Shown piece after piece: positions 50,124 to 57,819 of a stretch of DNA of 64,000 bases. The notes under the pieces are model-generated. The model did not search any database. It was not told the DNA's origin and saw nothing but the letters and a program-made list of their open reading frames with translations. Numbering within the stretch: the stretch's first letter is position 1; each line of letters opens with the position of its first letter. Source of the DNA: Sinomonas humi (lineage in GTDB: Bacteria; Actinomycetota; Actinomycetes; Actinomycetales; Micrococcaceae); assembly GCF_000802235.1 (NCBI RefSeq), contig NZ_JTDL01000138.1, positions 1 through 64,000 of the forward strand. Reading direction: 5' to 3'. The position numbers and the translations under genes were made by a program.

Positions 50124-51365
50124 TCAAACGGCCGCCGGCTCATGCTCGGAGAGGTAGGCCCGCCCCGCGAGGGCGATCCCGATGGCGATCACGAGGGCCA
50201 CGGCGGCCACGAAGAACGGGATCGGGGCACCGAAGGTTTCGCCCAGCTTCGTCGCGACATACGGTGCAAGCGCGCCGCCCATCCAGCGGACGAAGTTGTA
50301 ACCCGCACTCGCGACGGGGCGAGGCGAGTCGGAGACGCCCATGGCGAGTTCGGTGTAGACGGTGTTGTTGACCCCGAGCAGGGCGCCCGCGACGATCACG
50401 AGAACGACGATGCCCGGCACCGAGTGGACAGCAGCGGCGATGCCGATTCCTGCGAGGTCCAGCGCAAGGCCTGCGAGGGTGCCTGTGAGGACCTTGACGT
50501 CACCGAAGCGCGCCTGAAGCTGCGGGGCCACGAACACTGAGCACAGGGCGAGGGCAACGCCCCACCCGAAGAACACTGCACCGATCCCGTAGGCGCTCAT
50601 GCCGAGGATGAACGGCACGAAGGCCAGCACGGTGAAGAAGCCGAAGTTGTAGAAGAAGGCGCTGCCCGCCGTCGTGCGCAGGCCCGGGTGGGCGAGCGCC
50701 CGAATCGGCGCGCTGAGTCGCGTCTTCTGGGCTGGGGCGGGCGTCTTGGGGAGCATCACGATGAGGGCGATGAAGGCGATTGCCATGAGCGTCGCGGTGC
50801 CGAAGAACGGAGCGCGCCACTTCCAGCCGCCGAGCAGGGCCCCGGCGAGCGGGCCGAGCGAGATGCCGAGGCCGAGGGCGGCTTCGTAGAGGATGATCGC
50901 CGTCGATGTCCCGCCGGTCGCGACGCTGACGATCACCGCAAGCGCCGTCGCCACGAACAATGCGTTGCCGAGACCCCAGCCGGCGCGGAAGCCGACGAGC
51001 TGCCAGACCGAATTGCTCGTGCCGGAGAGCGAGGCGAAGACGACGATGAGGGCCAGGCCGATGAGGAGCGTCTTCTTCCCACCAATGCGCGACGAGACGA
51101 AGCCCGTCACAAGCATCGCGACAGCCGTGACGAGGAAGTAGCTCGTGAAGAGGAGCGACACCTCGCTCGGGGTCGCCTTCAGGTTCACCGCAATGGACGG
51201 GAGGATCGGGTCCACCAGACCGATGCCCATGAATGCGAAGACGGCCGCGATGGCCGTCGCCCAGACGGCCTTCGGCTGGCGGAAGAACGAGGCCTTTTCG
51301 GCCTCGAGGGTGGTTTCCGCGCTTGAGGTCTTTCCAGAAGTGTGGACTGCTGACTCGGCAGTCAT
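50124..51365 (-). CDS. MFS transporter, MarR-controlled
   Basis: This is a 413-residue, 12-helix major facilitator. Motif A appears after helix 2 as FVSSRIGGKKTLLIGLALIV, and helix 5 carries AALGLGISLGPLAGALLGGW, a motif C-like antiporter signature. The export substrate is unknown; the family mostly expels drugs or metabolites. The ATG overlaps the TGA of the upstream marR gene (ATGA), so regulator and pump are one operon behind the twin operators at 51826-51854. Such a layout typically means induction by the substrate. Confidence 0.9.
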   Translation of the reverse strand: MTAESAVHTSGKTSSAETTLEAEKASFFRQPKAVWATAIAAVFAFMGIGLVDPILPSIAVNLKATPSEVSLLFTSYFLVTAVAMLVTGFVSSRIGGKKTLLIGLALIVVFASLSGTSNSVWQLVGFRAGWGLGNALFVATALAVIVSVATGGTSTAIILYEAALGLGISLGPLAGALLGGWKWRAPFFGTATLMAIAFIALIVMLPKTPAPAQKTRLSAPIRALAHPGLRTTAGSAFFYNFGFFTVLAFVPFILGMSAYGIGAVFFGWGVALALCSVFVAPQLQARFGDVKVLTGTLAGLALDLAGIGIAAAVHSVPGIVVLVIVAGALLGVNNTVYTELAMGVSDSPRPVASAGYNFVRWMGGALAPYVATKLGETFGAPIPFFVAAVALVIAIGIALAGRAYLSEHEPAAV

Positions 51366-51823
51366 TCGATGTGCTCCTTGGGGTTCGAGATAGTGTGAAG
51401 CCGCTCGTTGATCTTGTCCATGACGGGCAGGGCCGTGCGGAGGGCCTCGAGTTCGGCGGGTTCGAGGGTTTCGAGGACATCGACCATGCGGGCGGTCCGG
51501 CGTCGGTTGGCGTCGGCCGCGGCTCGGTCACCGGCGTCGGTCCGGCGGACGACGACGGCGCGCGCGTCCCTGGGGTCAGCGCGCCTTTCGAGGAGGCCGG
51601 CCCGCTCGAGGCGGCTGACCTGTTCCGTGGCGGAGGGGACCCTGACGCCGAGATTCTCCGCGATGACGCCCATCCGCAACCCATCCCCACCACACATGGT
51701 GAGGATGCTTACTTGGGTCGTGGAGAGCTCAAGGTCGCCGTCGAGACGACGCGAGACGAACACAGCGAGGCGCAGCATCCCGCGGAAGCGATCGGCGAGG
51801 TCCGCGAGCTCCTTTTCCTTCAT
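51362..51823 (-). CDS. MarR-family transcriptional regulator
   Basis: This 153-residue winged-helix protein has the central MarR fold: LSTTQVSILTMCGGDGLRMG, the recognition region IAENLGVRVPSATEQVSRLE, and the wing ERRADPRDARAVVVRRTD. It should be a dimeric repressor of its own operon with the downstream MFS pump. The start is ATG 51823 without ribosome site; TAGGCT (51832-51837) is 8 nt upstream, so translation may be near-leaderless. Both palindromes at 51826-51854 overlap its promoter, supporting autorepression. Confidence 0.9.
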   Translation of the reverse strand: MKEKELADLADRFRGMLRLAVFVSRRLDGDLELSTTQVSILTMCGGDGLRMGVIAENLGVRVPSATEQVSRLERAGLLERRADPRDARAVVVRRTDAGDRAAADANRRRTARMVDVLETLEPAELEALRTALPVMDKINERLHTISNPKEHIE

Positions 51824-51825
51824 AG

Positions 51826-51860
51826 TTAGGAAGCCTAAATGTTAGGGAGCCTAAATTCAA
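51826..51860 (-). promoter_or_regulatory. marR promoter with twin 13-bp operators
   Basis: TTAGGAAGCCTAA (51826-51838) and TTAGGGAGCCTAA (51842-51854) are two inverted repeats with TTAGG/CCTAA arms whose centres are 16 bp apart. On the minus strand they overlap a promoter with TTGAAT (51860-51855), a 17-bp spacer and TAGGCT (51837-51832). Repressor bound here would cover the spacer and -10. Confidence 0.85.
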
Positions 51861-52048
51861 GAGGTTGAGACGGACTTCACGTCTCTGACGGAGTCCCGGC
51901 CTCTGCCTTCGGGAAGGGGGTTAACCGGAACGGCGGGGGTTGAAACCGGCGCCTGCAAGGGGGACCGGCACTCTTTCCGGCAACCGGCGCCTTTGTCCGG
52001 GGCTTCGATCCCCCGGGCCCCACCAGAACCGAGCCCAATCGGATACGA
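51861..52048. other. Gene-free stretch between marR and tRNA-Tyr
   Basis: These 188 bp show no credible gene. AACCGGCGCCT occurs twice (about 51938 and 51982). At 51997-52024 the plus strand reads like the end of a tRNA: a CCGGGG/CCCCGG stem, a 7-base loop CTTCGAT and GGCCCCACCA, but no rest of a cloverleaf can be paired. It may be a tRNA-end remnant or chance. Confidence 0.4.
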
Positions 52049-52078
52049 CGAAACCCCAGTCCGCAGACCGGGGTTTCG
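52049..52078 (-). terminator. Terminator of tRNA-Tyr
   Basis: The stem CGAAACCCC/GGGGTTTCG (52049-52057 and 52070-52078) with an inner GTC/GAC pair and CGCA loop lies 5 bp beyond the 3' end of tRNA-Tyr. Confidence 0.85.
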
Positions 52079-52083
52079 GTGGG

Positions 52084-52165
52084 TGGCAGATGAGGGATTC
52101 GAACCCCCGTAGGCAATGCCAGCTGATTTACAGTCAGCCCCCTTTGGCCGCTCGGGTAATCTGCC
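52084..52165 (-). tRNA. tRNA-Tyr (anticodon GTA)
   Basis: The 82-nt class II tRNA reads on the minus strand GGCAGATTACCCGAGCGG and so on. The anticodon loop is CTGTAAA (GTA) in a CTGA/TCAG-type stem, followed by a long variable arm (GCTGGCATTGCC region), a T-arm GGGGG-TTCGAAT-CCCTC and a complementary acceptor GGCAGAT/ATCTGCC. The discriminator is A and CCA is not encoded. Confidence 0.96.
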
Positions 52166-52268
52166 GAGAACGCGTCAGAACTGGCCGGAGCCACATTCCG
52201 CTGAGCGAGCAAGACAACCTTACAGAACATCGTGGCCTCAGTCGAATCGGCGCCGTCAGGCGCGGGTG

Positions 52269-52553
52269 TCAGGCTACGGAGCCGTCGTCGGCCGTGCTGC
52301 CCAGGATCTCTCGCTGCAGCTTGACCTCGAAGAGAGCGGCCTGCTCGGCCGTGATCTGGTGGAGCGCTACCGCCCGCTGAAGGTCCTGGTGGATCCCACC
52401 CAGACGTGCCTCCGGTGCCTGAGCGGGAGACATGACGATGCCAGCCGCAACGGTCGCCGCGACGACGCCGCCCGCAGCCGCTGCGACACCGTCCGCAACA
52501 ACGCGGACTGCGGAACGCCTCGCTGCGGGTTCCGAGTTGGACTTCCGTGCCAC
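52269..52553 (-). CDS. Small hypothetical protein (94 aa) with one hydrophobic segment
   Basis: The N-terminus is basic (residues 1-18, ARKSNSEPAARRSAVRVV). It is followed by an alanine/valine-rich hydrophobic stretch (about 19-43), so it may be membrane-anchored or exported. The C-terminal half is a soluble helix pair (GGIHQDLQRAVALHQITAEQ, then AALFEVKLQREIL). GTG 52553 is preceded by AAGGAGCAAATC, a good ribosome site; the longer upstream frame lacks one. No family recognised. It lies between tRNA-Tyr and yajQ. Confidence 0.62.
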   Translation of the reverse strand: MARKSNSEPAARRSAVRVVADGVAAAAGGVVAATVAAGIVMSPAQAPEARLGGIHQDLQRAVALHQITAEQAALFEVKLQREILGSTADDGSVA

Positions 52554-52731
52554 GATTTGCTCCTTCCGGATCTTCCGTCCACTCAACGTTCTCGTGCGAA
52601 CATCCGCTCCCGCTGGACTTCGGCTAAGAGTGAACTGTGACCGCGAGCGCCCTCGCACAGGGAGCAACTAGGCTGGGCGCAGACAACCCGATCCGCCGCG
52701 CGAAGCGGCGCGCCACGTGCAGGAGGCAGCA

Positions 52732-53217
52732 ATGGCTGATTCGACATTCGACGTCGTGAGCAAGGTCGACAAGCAGGAGGTCGCCAACGCGCTCAACCAG
52801 TCGCAAAAGGAGATCGCGCAGCGCTACGACTTCAAAGGAGTCGGAGCGGATATCGACCACAGCGGCGAGAAGATCCTCATGAAGGCCAACTCGGAAGAGC
52901 GGGTGAAGGCAGTCCTCGACGTGTTCCAGTCGAAGCTCGTCAAGCGGGGCATCTCCCTCAAGTCCCTCGACGCAGGCGAGCCGTTCGCCTCGGGCAAGGA
53001 GTACCGCATCGAGGCCTCGATCAAGGAGGGCATCTCCCAGGAGCACGCGAAGAAGATCTCCAAGCTCATCCGGGACGAGGCCCCGAAGAGCGTCAAGGCC
53101 CAGATCCAGGGCGACGAACTGCGCGTCTCGTCGAAGTCACGCGACGACCTGCAGGCCACGATCGCCCTCCTCAAGGGCTTCGAAGAAGCGGACCTGCAGT
53201 TCGTCAACTTCCGCTGA
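52732..53217 (+). CDS. yajQ: YajQ-family cyclic-di-GMP/nucleotide-binding protein
   Basis: This 161-residue protein of the YajQ (DUF520) family has two ferredoxin-like domains; members bind c-di-GMP or nucleic acid. The start [20 protein letters not shown], the phrases [12 protein letters not shown] and [19 protein letters not shown], and the end [12 protein letters not shown] are diagnostic. ATG 52732 follows AGGAGGCAGCA. It is monocistronic, with a terminator 28 bp after the stop. Cellular role in actinobacteria is not established. Confidence 0.95.
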   Translation: MADSTFDVVSKVDKQEVANALNQSQKEIAQRYDFKGVGADIDHSGEKILMKANSEERVKAVLDVFQSKLVKRGISLKSLDAGEPFASGKEYRIEASIKEGISQEHAKKISKLIRDEAPKSVKAQIQGDELRVSSKSRDDLQATIALLKGFEEADLQFVNFR

Positions 53218-53245
53218 TCCGAAGACTTCTCACGGAATTCGCAGG

Positions 53246-53283
53246 GCAAGAGGACCGCGGCCATACGGCTGCGGTCCTCTTGC
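53246..53283 (+). terminator. Terminator of yajQ
   Basis: A 13-bp perfect stem, GCAAGAGGACCGC (53246-53258) with its complement at 53271-53283, has a 12-nt loop and lies 28 bp after the yajQ stop. Confidence 0.85.
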
Positions 53284-53334
53284 ACGCCCGGCCCCACGAG
53301 CACGAGTCAGCAAAGCGGGATTACCGTCTGCAGC

Positions 53335-54105
53335 ATGACTCTCGAACGATGGCAGCGGATCTCCGAATGGCCCATGGTCGCCGCCGCCCTCCTGCTTCTC
53401 GCCGCCTATTCCGTGCAGGTGATCGGCGACCTTCGCGGTTCTGCCGGCCTCTGGGCGGACGACGTCATCTGGATTGCCTGGGCCATGTTCGTCCTCGACT
53501 TTGCGGCGAGGCTCTGGCTCGCATCGAACAGACGCCGTTGGTTCCTACGGAACTCCTACGAATTGGTGATCCTGGCGTTGCCGGCCTTGCGGCCCTTGAG
53601 ATTGCTGCGCCTCGTGGTCTTCCTCAAGGTGTTCCAGAACCGGGCGGGGGCCGCGTTGCGCGGACGCCTGCTCACATTCGTTCTGGGCTCGGCGGCCGTG
53701 CTCGTGTACTGCGGTTGGCTCGCCGTCCTAGACGCCGAACAGAATGACCCCCAGGCGAACATCCGATCGTTCGGCGACGCGCTCTGGTGGGCGCTCACGA
53801 CGATAACGACGGTGGGGTACGGCGACCGCTACCCCGTGACCCCCGTGGGCCGCTTCGCCGCAGCGGGGTTGATGCTCTCAGGAATTGCCGTCCTCGGCGT
53901 CGTCACCGCTTCCATCGCCTCGTGGCTCGTCGAGAACGTCTCGAAGGAAGCAGCGGCGAAGACCGCGGAAGCGATCGAAGAAGCGGTCGAGGCCATGGAT
54001 GATCCGCTCGAGGACCAGATCCGCTCGCTCACCGAGCAGGTAGCGAAGCTCACCGCTGCCGTCGAATCCAGGAACCGACGACAAATCAGGCCGACGGAAC
54101 CATGA
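53335..54105 (+). CDS. Voltage-sensor-like potassium channel protein
   Basis: This 256-residue channel subunit has about four N-terminal helices, an S4-like arginine-bearing helix (ALRPLRLLRLVVFLKVF near 80-97), and a pore region with the K+ selectivity filter TTVGYGD near 158, flanked by two helices. A C-terminal coiled-coil-like tail follows (EEAVEAMDDPLEDQIRSLTE and QVAKLTAAVESR), probably for tetramer assembly. The helix count looks one short of Kv's six; this is judged by eye. TACCGT (53322-53327) lies 7 nt before ATG, a leaderless start. Confidence 0.88.
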   Translation: MTLERWQRISEWPMVAAALLLLAAYSVQVIGDLRGSAGLWADDVIWIAWAMFVLDFAARLWLASNRRRWFLRNSYELVILALPALRPLRLLRLVVFLKVFQNRAGAALRGRLLTFVLGSAAVLVYCGWLAVLDAEQNDPQANIRSFGDALWWALTTITTVGYGDRYPVTPVGRFAAAGLMLSGIAVLGVVTASIASWLVENVSKEAAAKTAEAIEEAVEAMDDPLEDQIRSLTEQVAKLTAAVESRNRRQIRPTEP

Positions 54106-54120
54106 CGCCGAACGGCGTCC

Positions 54121-54294
54121 TCAGCGGCGCTTGCCCATCCGCCAAGTAAGGCCGGGTGCGAGCCTCAGCGTGACGCCTCGGCGACTGTTGAACGTCACAG
54201 GGCCCACGCGCTCGCTGACCGAGACGCCCGACTTCGAGACGTTCACGCTTGTGTTCCTCCCAAGCGTGAAGCGCTTGCGATAGATGAGGCCCAC
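54121..54294 (-). CDS. DUF4236-like small protein (57 aa)
   Basis: A 57-residue frame starts at GTG 54294 behind AAGGGGGAGAA and ends at 54121, 16 bp from the convergent channel gene. The translation reads GLIYRKRFTLGRNTSVNVSK then SGVSVSERVGPVTFNSRRGV then TLRLAPGLTWRMGKRR. The opening aromatic-basic strand, the NVSKSGVSVS element and glycine-spaced short strands match the DUF4236 pattern (a beta-rich domain often written as LNLSKSGVS). Family function is unknown. Confidence 0.72.
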   Translation of the reverse strand: MGLIYRKRFTLGRNTSVNVSKSGVSVSERVGPVTFNSRRGVTLRLAPGLTWRMGKRR

Positions 54295-54637
54295 TTCTCC
54301 CCCTTGCCTGCCGGCGCTTTGGATACCTCATGCTTGGGATAACTCATAGCGCTGTCGAATGGTAGCTCGGATGCTAGCAGTTCGGCCTCGTTCCATTCTG
54401 AGGGCGGCTTCACTGCCGCGACATAGCTGTAGCACAGTCTCGCTAGATAGCTTTTTCAAAGCGGCGCACCCGGTGCGGTGCGAGGGCCTCAGGACCGGGG
54501 GCCCTGTAGCGGGAGCGTCGCCAGAACTGCCCTTCGCATGGGTGAGGCCCCGGACTTCAGTCCGGGGCCTCGTGCGTTGTACGGGCGGAGCGACGGCGCT
54601 CAGCGGCAAGGCCGCAGGCCCTTACGCGGACGCCCGC
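54295..54637. other. Gene-free 343 bp with hairpin behind the HNH gene
   Basis: No supported gene is seen; the frames that cross it lack initiation sites and domains. The stretch 54340-54470 is locally AT-richer. The only clear element is the terminator-like hairpin at 54543-54570. Promoter elements for the DUF4236 gene would lie at its left end but none is convincing. Confidence 0.5.
54543..54570 (-). terminator. Hairpin downstream of the HNH lipoprotein gene
   Basis: The arms GAGGCCCCGGACT and AGTCCGGGGCCTC (54543-54555, 54558-54570) pair perfectly over 13 bp, leaving a 2-base loop (or 12 bp with TTCA). It is 68 bp past the HNH gene stop on the minus strand. Confidence 0.7.
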
Positions 54638-55579
54638 CTACTTGTACCAGACCGCGACGCCTCCGTGATGCGAGCACGTCCCGCTGTGGGTCGCGGAGTA
54701 CGAGAGGGTTCCGTCGTTGCACTTGGCGGTTGCGCCGGCTGGCGCAGGCGCCACCGGAGCAGGCGCAGGCGCCACCGGAGCAGGCGCAGGCGCCACCGGA
54801 GCAGGCGCAGGCGCCACCGGAGCAGGCGCAGGCGCCGCTGGCGCGGGAGCAGCGGGGGCCGGCGCCGGAGCCGCCGCGGCGACATAGGTCTCGTACGCGT
54901 CCCACCAGTCGGTGGCGATGGCCTGTTGCGCGGTTGCCAGCGCGAGCTGGCCCGAGCAGACCAGCGTATGGAGCTTGTTCTCGAGATCGTCCTTGGCCTT
55001 GGACCCACCGGTCGAGGCAGTCGACGGTTCGGGCCAGAGGTTGTGCACGTCCGAGGGCGCGCCGCCCAACTCGAGCGGGATGAGGTGATCCTCCTCGTAG
55101 TCGGCCGGGTTGAGGTCGCCCTGGTAGGCGTACCCGGCCCGCAGCTGGTCGAGCTTGAGCTGGGAGGTGTACGAGGACGGCGGACGAACCGTCGTCGTCC
55201 ATCCCGAAACGCAGATGGTGCTCGCGATGTCGCCTTGCGACACTGAGGGGTTCGTCGCGCCGGGCGTCGCAGCCCGGTCGGGCAGGATCGCCCCGCTCGC
55301 CACAGCTTCCGTCCCGCCCAACGTGGCCCCAGCGTAGGCCGGGGCGGACGACGACGGCGCCTCCGCCGTCGTCGGCGTCGCCGAGGCGCTGATCACCGGT
55401 GTGGCGCTCGCGGACGGAGAGCTGCTCGGCGAGCTGGCTACGGAGGCCGCGCCCGACGACGGTGCGAACGACGACGCTCCCCCGGCTGTCGAAGCCTGCG
55501 TTCCCCCGCACCCTGCCAAGGCAACCGCGAGCGCGGCCGACGTGAAACCCAGCAAGTACGAAGCTCCCCTGACCCGCAC
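54638..55579 (-). CDS. Secreted HNH-nuclease-like lipoprotein with Pro/Ala repeats and DUF3761 end
   Basis: This is a 313-residue predicted lipoprotein. It has an N-terminal signal and lipobox LAVALAGC (Cys near 23), then a Ser/Ala/Thr-rich linker to about 105. A DUF1524-type HNH domain (about 120-220) carries EEDHLIPLELGGAPSDVHNL followed by WPEP. A Pro-Ala-Val repeat (about 240-282) leads to a cysteine-bearing tail CNDGTLSYSATHSGTCSHHG like DUF3761. It is presumably an extracellular nuclease on the cell surface. GTG 55579 is favoured by the GGGGGGAATA site; ATG 55612 is possible. The linker repeats are a 21-bp minisatellite. Confidence 0.85.
   Translation of the reverse strand: MRVRGASYLLGFTSAALAVALAGCGGTQASTAGGASSFAPSSGAASVASSPSSSPSASATPVISASATPTTAEAPSSSAPAYAGATLGGTEAVASGAILPDRAATPGATNPSVSQGDIASTICVSGWTTTVRPPSSYTSQLKLDQLRAGYAYQGDLNPADYEEDHLIPLELGGAPSDVHNLWPEPSTASTGGSKAKDDLENKLHTLVCSGQLALATAQQAIATDWWDAYETYVAAAAPAPAPAAPAPAAPAPAPVAPAPAPVAPAPAPVAPAPAPVAPAPAGATAKCNDGTLSYSATHSGTCSHHGGVAVWYK
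54741..54824 (-). repeat. 21-bp tandem repeat x4 in the HNH lipoprotein gene
   Basis: Four identical 21-bp units (start 54741, 54762, 54783, 54804; unit GGCGCAGGCGCCACCGGAGC plus A) and a partial fifth encode APAPVAP-type repeats between the nuclease domain and the tail. They are in frame; identity suggests recent expansion. Confidence 0.95.
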
Positions 55580-55700
55580 TATTCCCCCCAAAACTCGGTT
55601 GTCAAAGACCATAAATCCAGATCCCGGATGCAGCTTTTCATTGCGAGCCGCCGTGCGCAAGCATTTCCTCATCGCCCCTGCGCGTCCTAGCGTGATCCCC

Positions 55701-56483
55701 ATGGAAACCGTGACCTCACACGATGGAACAGTCATCGCCTTCGACCGGCTCGGCGCAGGCGATCCGCTCATTCTCGTCTCCGGCGCCTCGTGCGACCGTC
55801 AGGCCGACGCGGCCCTCGCCAACGCGCTCGCCGAACGCTTCGACGTCGTCAACTACGATCGGCGCGGCCGCGGTGAGAGCACCGACACACTCCCGTTCGC
55901 CGTCGACCGCGAGATCGAGGACATCAGCGCCCTCCTCGACGTGGTCGGGGGCGCCGCGATCCTCGTCGGGCTCTCCTCAGGCGCTGCGCTCGCGGCGCGC
56001 GCGGCCGAGAAGCTGCCCGTTCGCGCACTCGTCATGTGGGAGCCGCCGTACCCGACTGACGAACAGGGCCTCGCCGCAGCCACGGCTTACACGGCCGCGC
56101 TCAAAGACCGCCTCGAGGCGGGCGACCAAGACGGTGCGTTCGCCCTGTTCCTCCAACGAGTCGGCCTGCCCGAGGAGGCGATCGCGGGGATGCGGCACTC
56201 GCCGTACTGGCCGCAGGGCGTGCGTCTCGCCCCTACCCTCGCATACGACGACGCCGCCCTCGGCGGCTCCATCCCCGCCGACGTCTTCGGCGCGATCAGC
56301 GTCCCGGCACTCGTCCTGGCCGGCGGGGCCAGCCCGAAGATGCTGCAGGACGGTGCGAGGGCGACAGCCGAGGCGATTCGGGGATCCGTCTTCGACACGC
56401 TCGAAGGCCAAACCCACGACGCCGCAGCGGACGTGCTCGCAGCCGCAGTCGTGGACTTCACGGCGCAGCTCCCGGCAGGCTAG
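55701..56483 (+). CDS. Alpha/beta-hydrolase
   Basis: This is a 260-residue alpha/beta-hydrolase. The oxyanion region LILVSGASCDRQADAALANA is followed by VVNYDRRGRGESTD. The nucleophile elbow reads LVGLSSGAALAARA (Ser in GLSSG, near 94); an Asp candidate follows in the C-terminal third, and the His is probably in EGQTHDAAADVLA. The substrate is unknown; the sequence resembles small esterases or lactonases. TAGCGT (55688-55693) lies 7 nt before ATG, a leaderless start. It is convergent with the MFS gene, 9 bp away. Confidence 0.88.
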   Translation: METVTSHDGTVIAFDRLGAGDPLILVSGASCDRQADAALANALAERFDVVNYDRRGRGESTDTLPFAVDREIEDISALLDVVGGAAILVGLSSGAALAARAAEKLPVRALVMWEPPYPTDEQGLAAATAYTAALKDRLEAGDQDGAFALFLQRVGLPEEAIAGMRHSPYWPQGVRLAPTLAYDDAALGGSIPADVFGAISVPALVLAGGASPKMLQDGARATAEAIRGSVFDTLEGQTHDAAADVLAAAVVDFTAQLPAG

Positions 56484-56492
56484 CGCGGGAAC

Positions 56493-57764
56493 TCACGGGG
56501 TCGGGTTCAGTGCGTCGTAGTGCGCGAACTTCGGCTGCGCGAGGCGGAGCACGCCCACGAGCGCGATGCACACGAGCGCACCGACGACGACGGCGAGCCC
56601 CTCCCCGAGCCAGCTTCCCATGCCTCCGGCGAACACGTCGCCGAGACGGGGCCCACCGGCGACGACGACCGTGAACACTCCTTGGAGGCGTCCCCGCATC
56701 GAGTCCGGCGTCGCCGCCAAAAGGATGGTGGAGCGCAGCGAGGAACTCACGGAGTCCGCTGCGCCCGCGGCCACCATGCACACGAGCGCGGGAAGGAGCC
56801 ACCACGTGGCCGCCCCCGGCGAGCTTCGACCGGCGCCGAGGACCACAAGCCCAAAAGCGAGGATGCTCGCGCCCCACCCGATGACGGCCAGTTGGACGCC
56901 GCGGCCCTGCCAGCGCAGCCTGCCGACGGGGCCGGAGAACAGGCCGCCGAGGAAGGTGCCGGCCGCGATGCCGCCGAGCAGAGCTCCCGCTGTCGCGGCG
57001 CCGCCGCCGATCGAGACGGCCGCGACGGCGGGCAGGAGCGAGCGCGGCATGGCGAAGACCATCGCGCAGAGGTCGATCAAGAACGTCATGCGGATGTTCG
57101 GGCGGGTGCCGAGGAACTTGAAGCCTTCCGCGACCGATCGCAGTCCCGCGCGCCGCACCTCACCCTCGGGCGGGAGCGACGGAAGACGGAACAGCGCCCA
57201 CATGGCGACCGTGAAGCTGAGCACGTCGAGCGTGTAGGTCCAGCCGTACCCCACGCTCGCGACGAGAGCGCCGGCCAGGAGCGGCCCGACCGCGCCACCA
57301 AGGCCGAACGTGATCATGTTGAGGGAGTTGGCCGCGACGAGGAGCTCGGGCCGGATGAGCCGGGCGATGATGCTGCTCCGCGCGGGCATGTTGATGCCCG
57401 AGCCGAGGGCTTGGAGCGCGACGAGCACGTAGATGAGCGCCACGCTCCCTACGTGCAGCCACGCCTGCAGCGCGATGAGGGCGCTCGTTCCCCACAGGAG
57501 CGCGGACGAGGCGATCGCGACGATCCTGCGATCGTGCGCATCCACAATCGCCCCGCCATACAGACCTGCGGCGATCAGTGGGACGAGCGCGACAAGTCCG
57601 AGCAGACCCACGTCGAAGCTCGAGCGCGTGAGGTCATAGACCTGAAGGCTCACCGCCGTAAGGGTGAGCTGGCTGCCAAGGATGCTCAGGAGCTGCCCGG
57701 TCCACATGCGGCGGAAGTCCAGGCTCTCCCGCAGGGGGGTCACATCGGCCAGCAGACTCTGCAC
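56493..57764 (-). CDS. MFS transporter (EntS/DHA3-like)
   Basis: This is a 423-residue 12-helix transporter of the DHA3/EntS-like group, as suggested by ESLDFRRMWTGQLLSILGSQ at the start, LYGGAIVDAHDRRIVAIASS as motif A, and GSGINMPARSSIIARLIRPE. Members export siderophores or drugs. No siderophore genes are near. The start is GTG 57764 with TAAGCT (57771-57776) 6 nt upstream, a leaderless arrangement. Confidence 0.9.
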   Translation of the reverse strand: MQSLLADVTPLRESLDFRRMWTGQLLSILGSQLTLTAVSLQVYDLTRSSFDVGLLGLVALVPLIAAGLYGGAIVDAHDRRIVAIASSALLWGTSALIALQAWLHVGSVALIYVLVALQALGSGINMPARSSIIARLIRPELLVAANSLNMITFGLGGAVGPLLAGALVASVGYGWTYTLDVLSFTVAMWALFRLPSLPPEGEVRRAGLRSVAEGFKFLGTRPNIRMTFLIDLCAMVFAMPRSLLPAVAAVSIGGGAATAGALLGGIAAGTFLGGLFSGPVGRLRWQGRGVQLAVIGWGASILAFGLVVLGAGRSSPGAATWWLLPALVCMVAAGAADSVSSSLRSTILLAATPDSMRGRLQGVFTVVVAGGPRLGDVFAGGMGSWLGEGLAVVVGALVCIALVGVLRLAQPKFAHYDALNPTP

Positions 57765-57819
57765 CGAAGAAGCTTAGCCTCCCGAAAGACCTGCGCCGCA
57801 AAGTCTTCCGGCCCCAGGA

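Noticed and set aside
54328-54609. A 93-codon minus-strand frame between the DUF4236 gene and the HNH gene.
   Set aside because: There is no ribosome site, it crosses the terminator-like hairpin at 54543-54570, and its composition is not protein-like.
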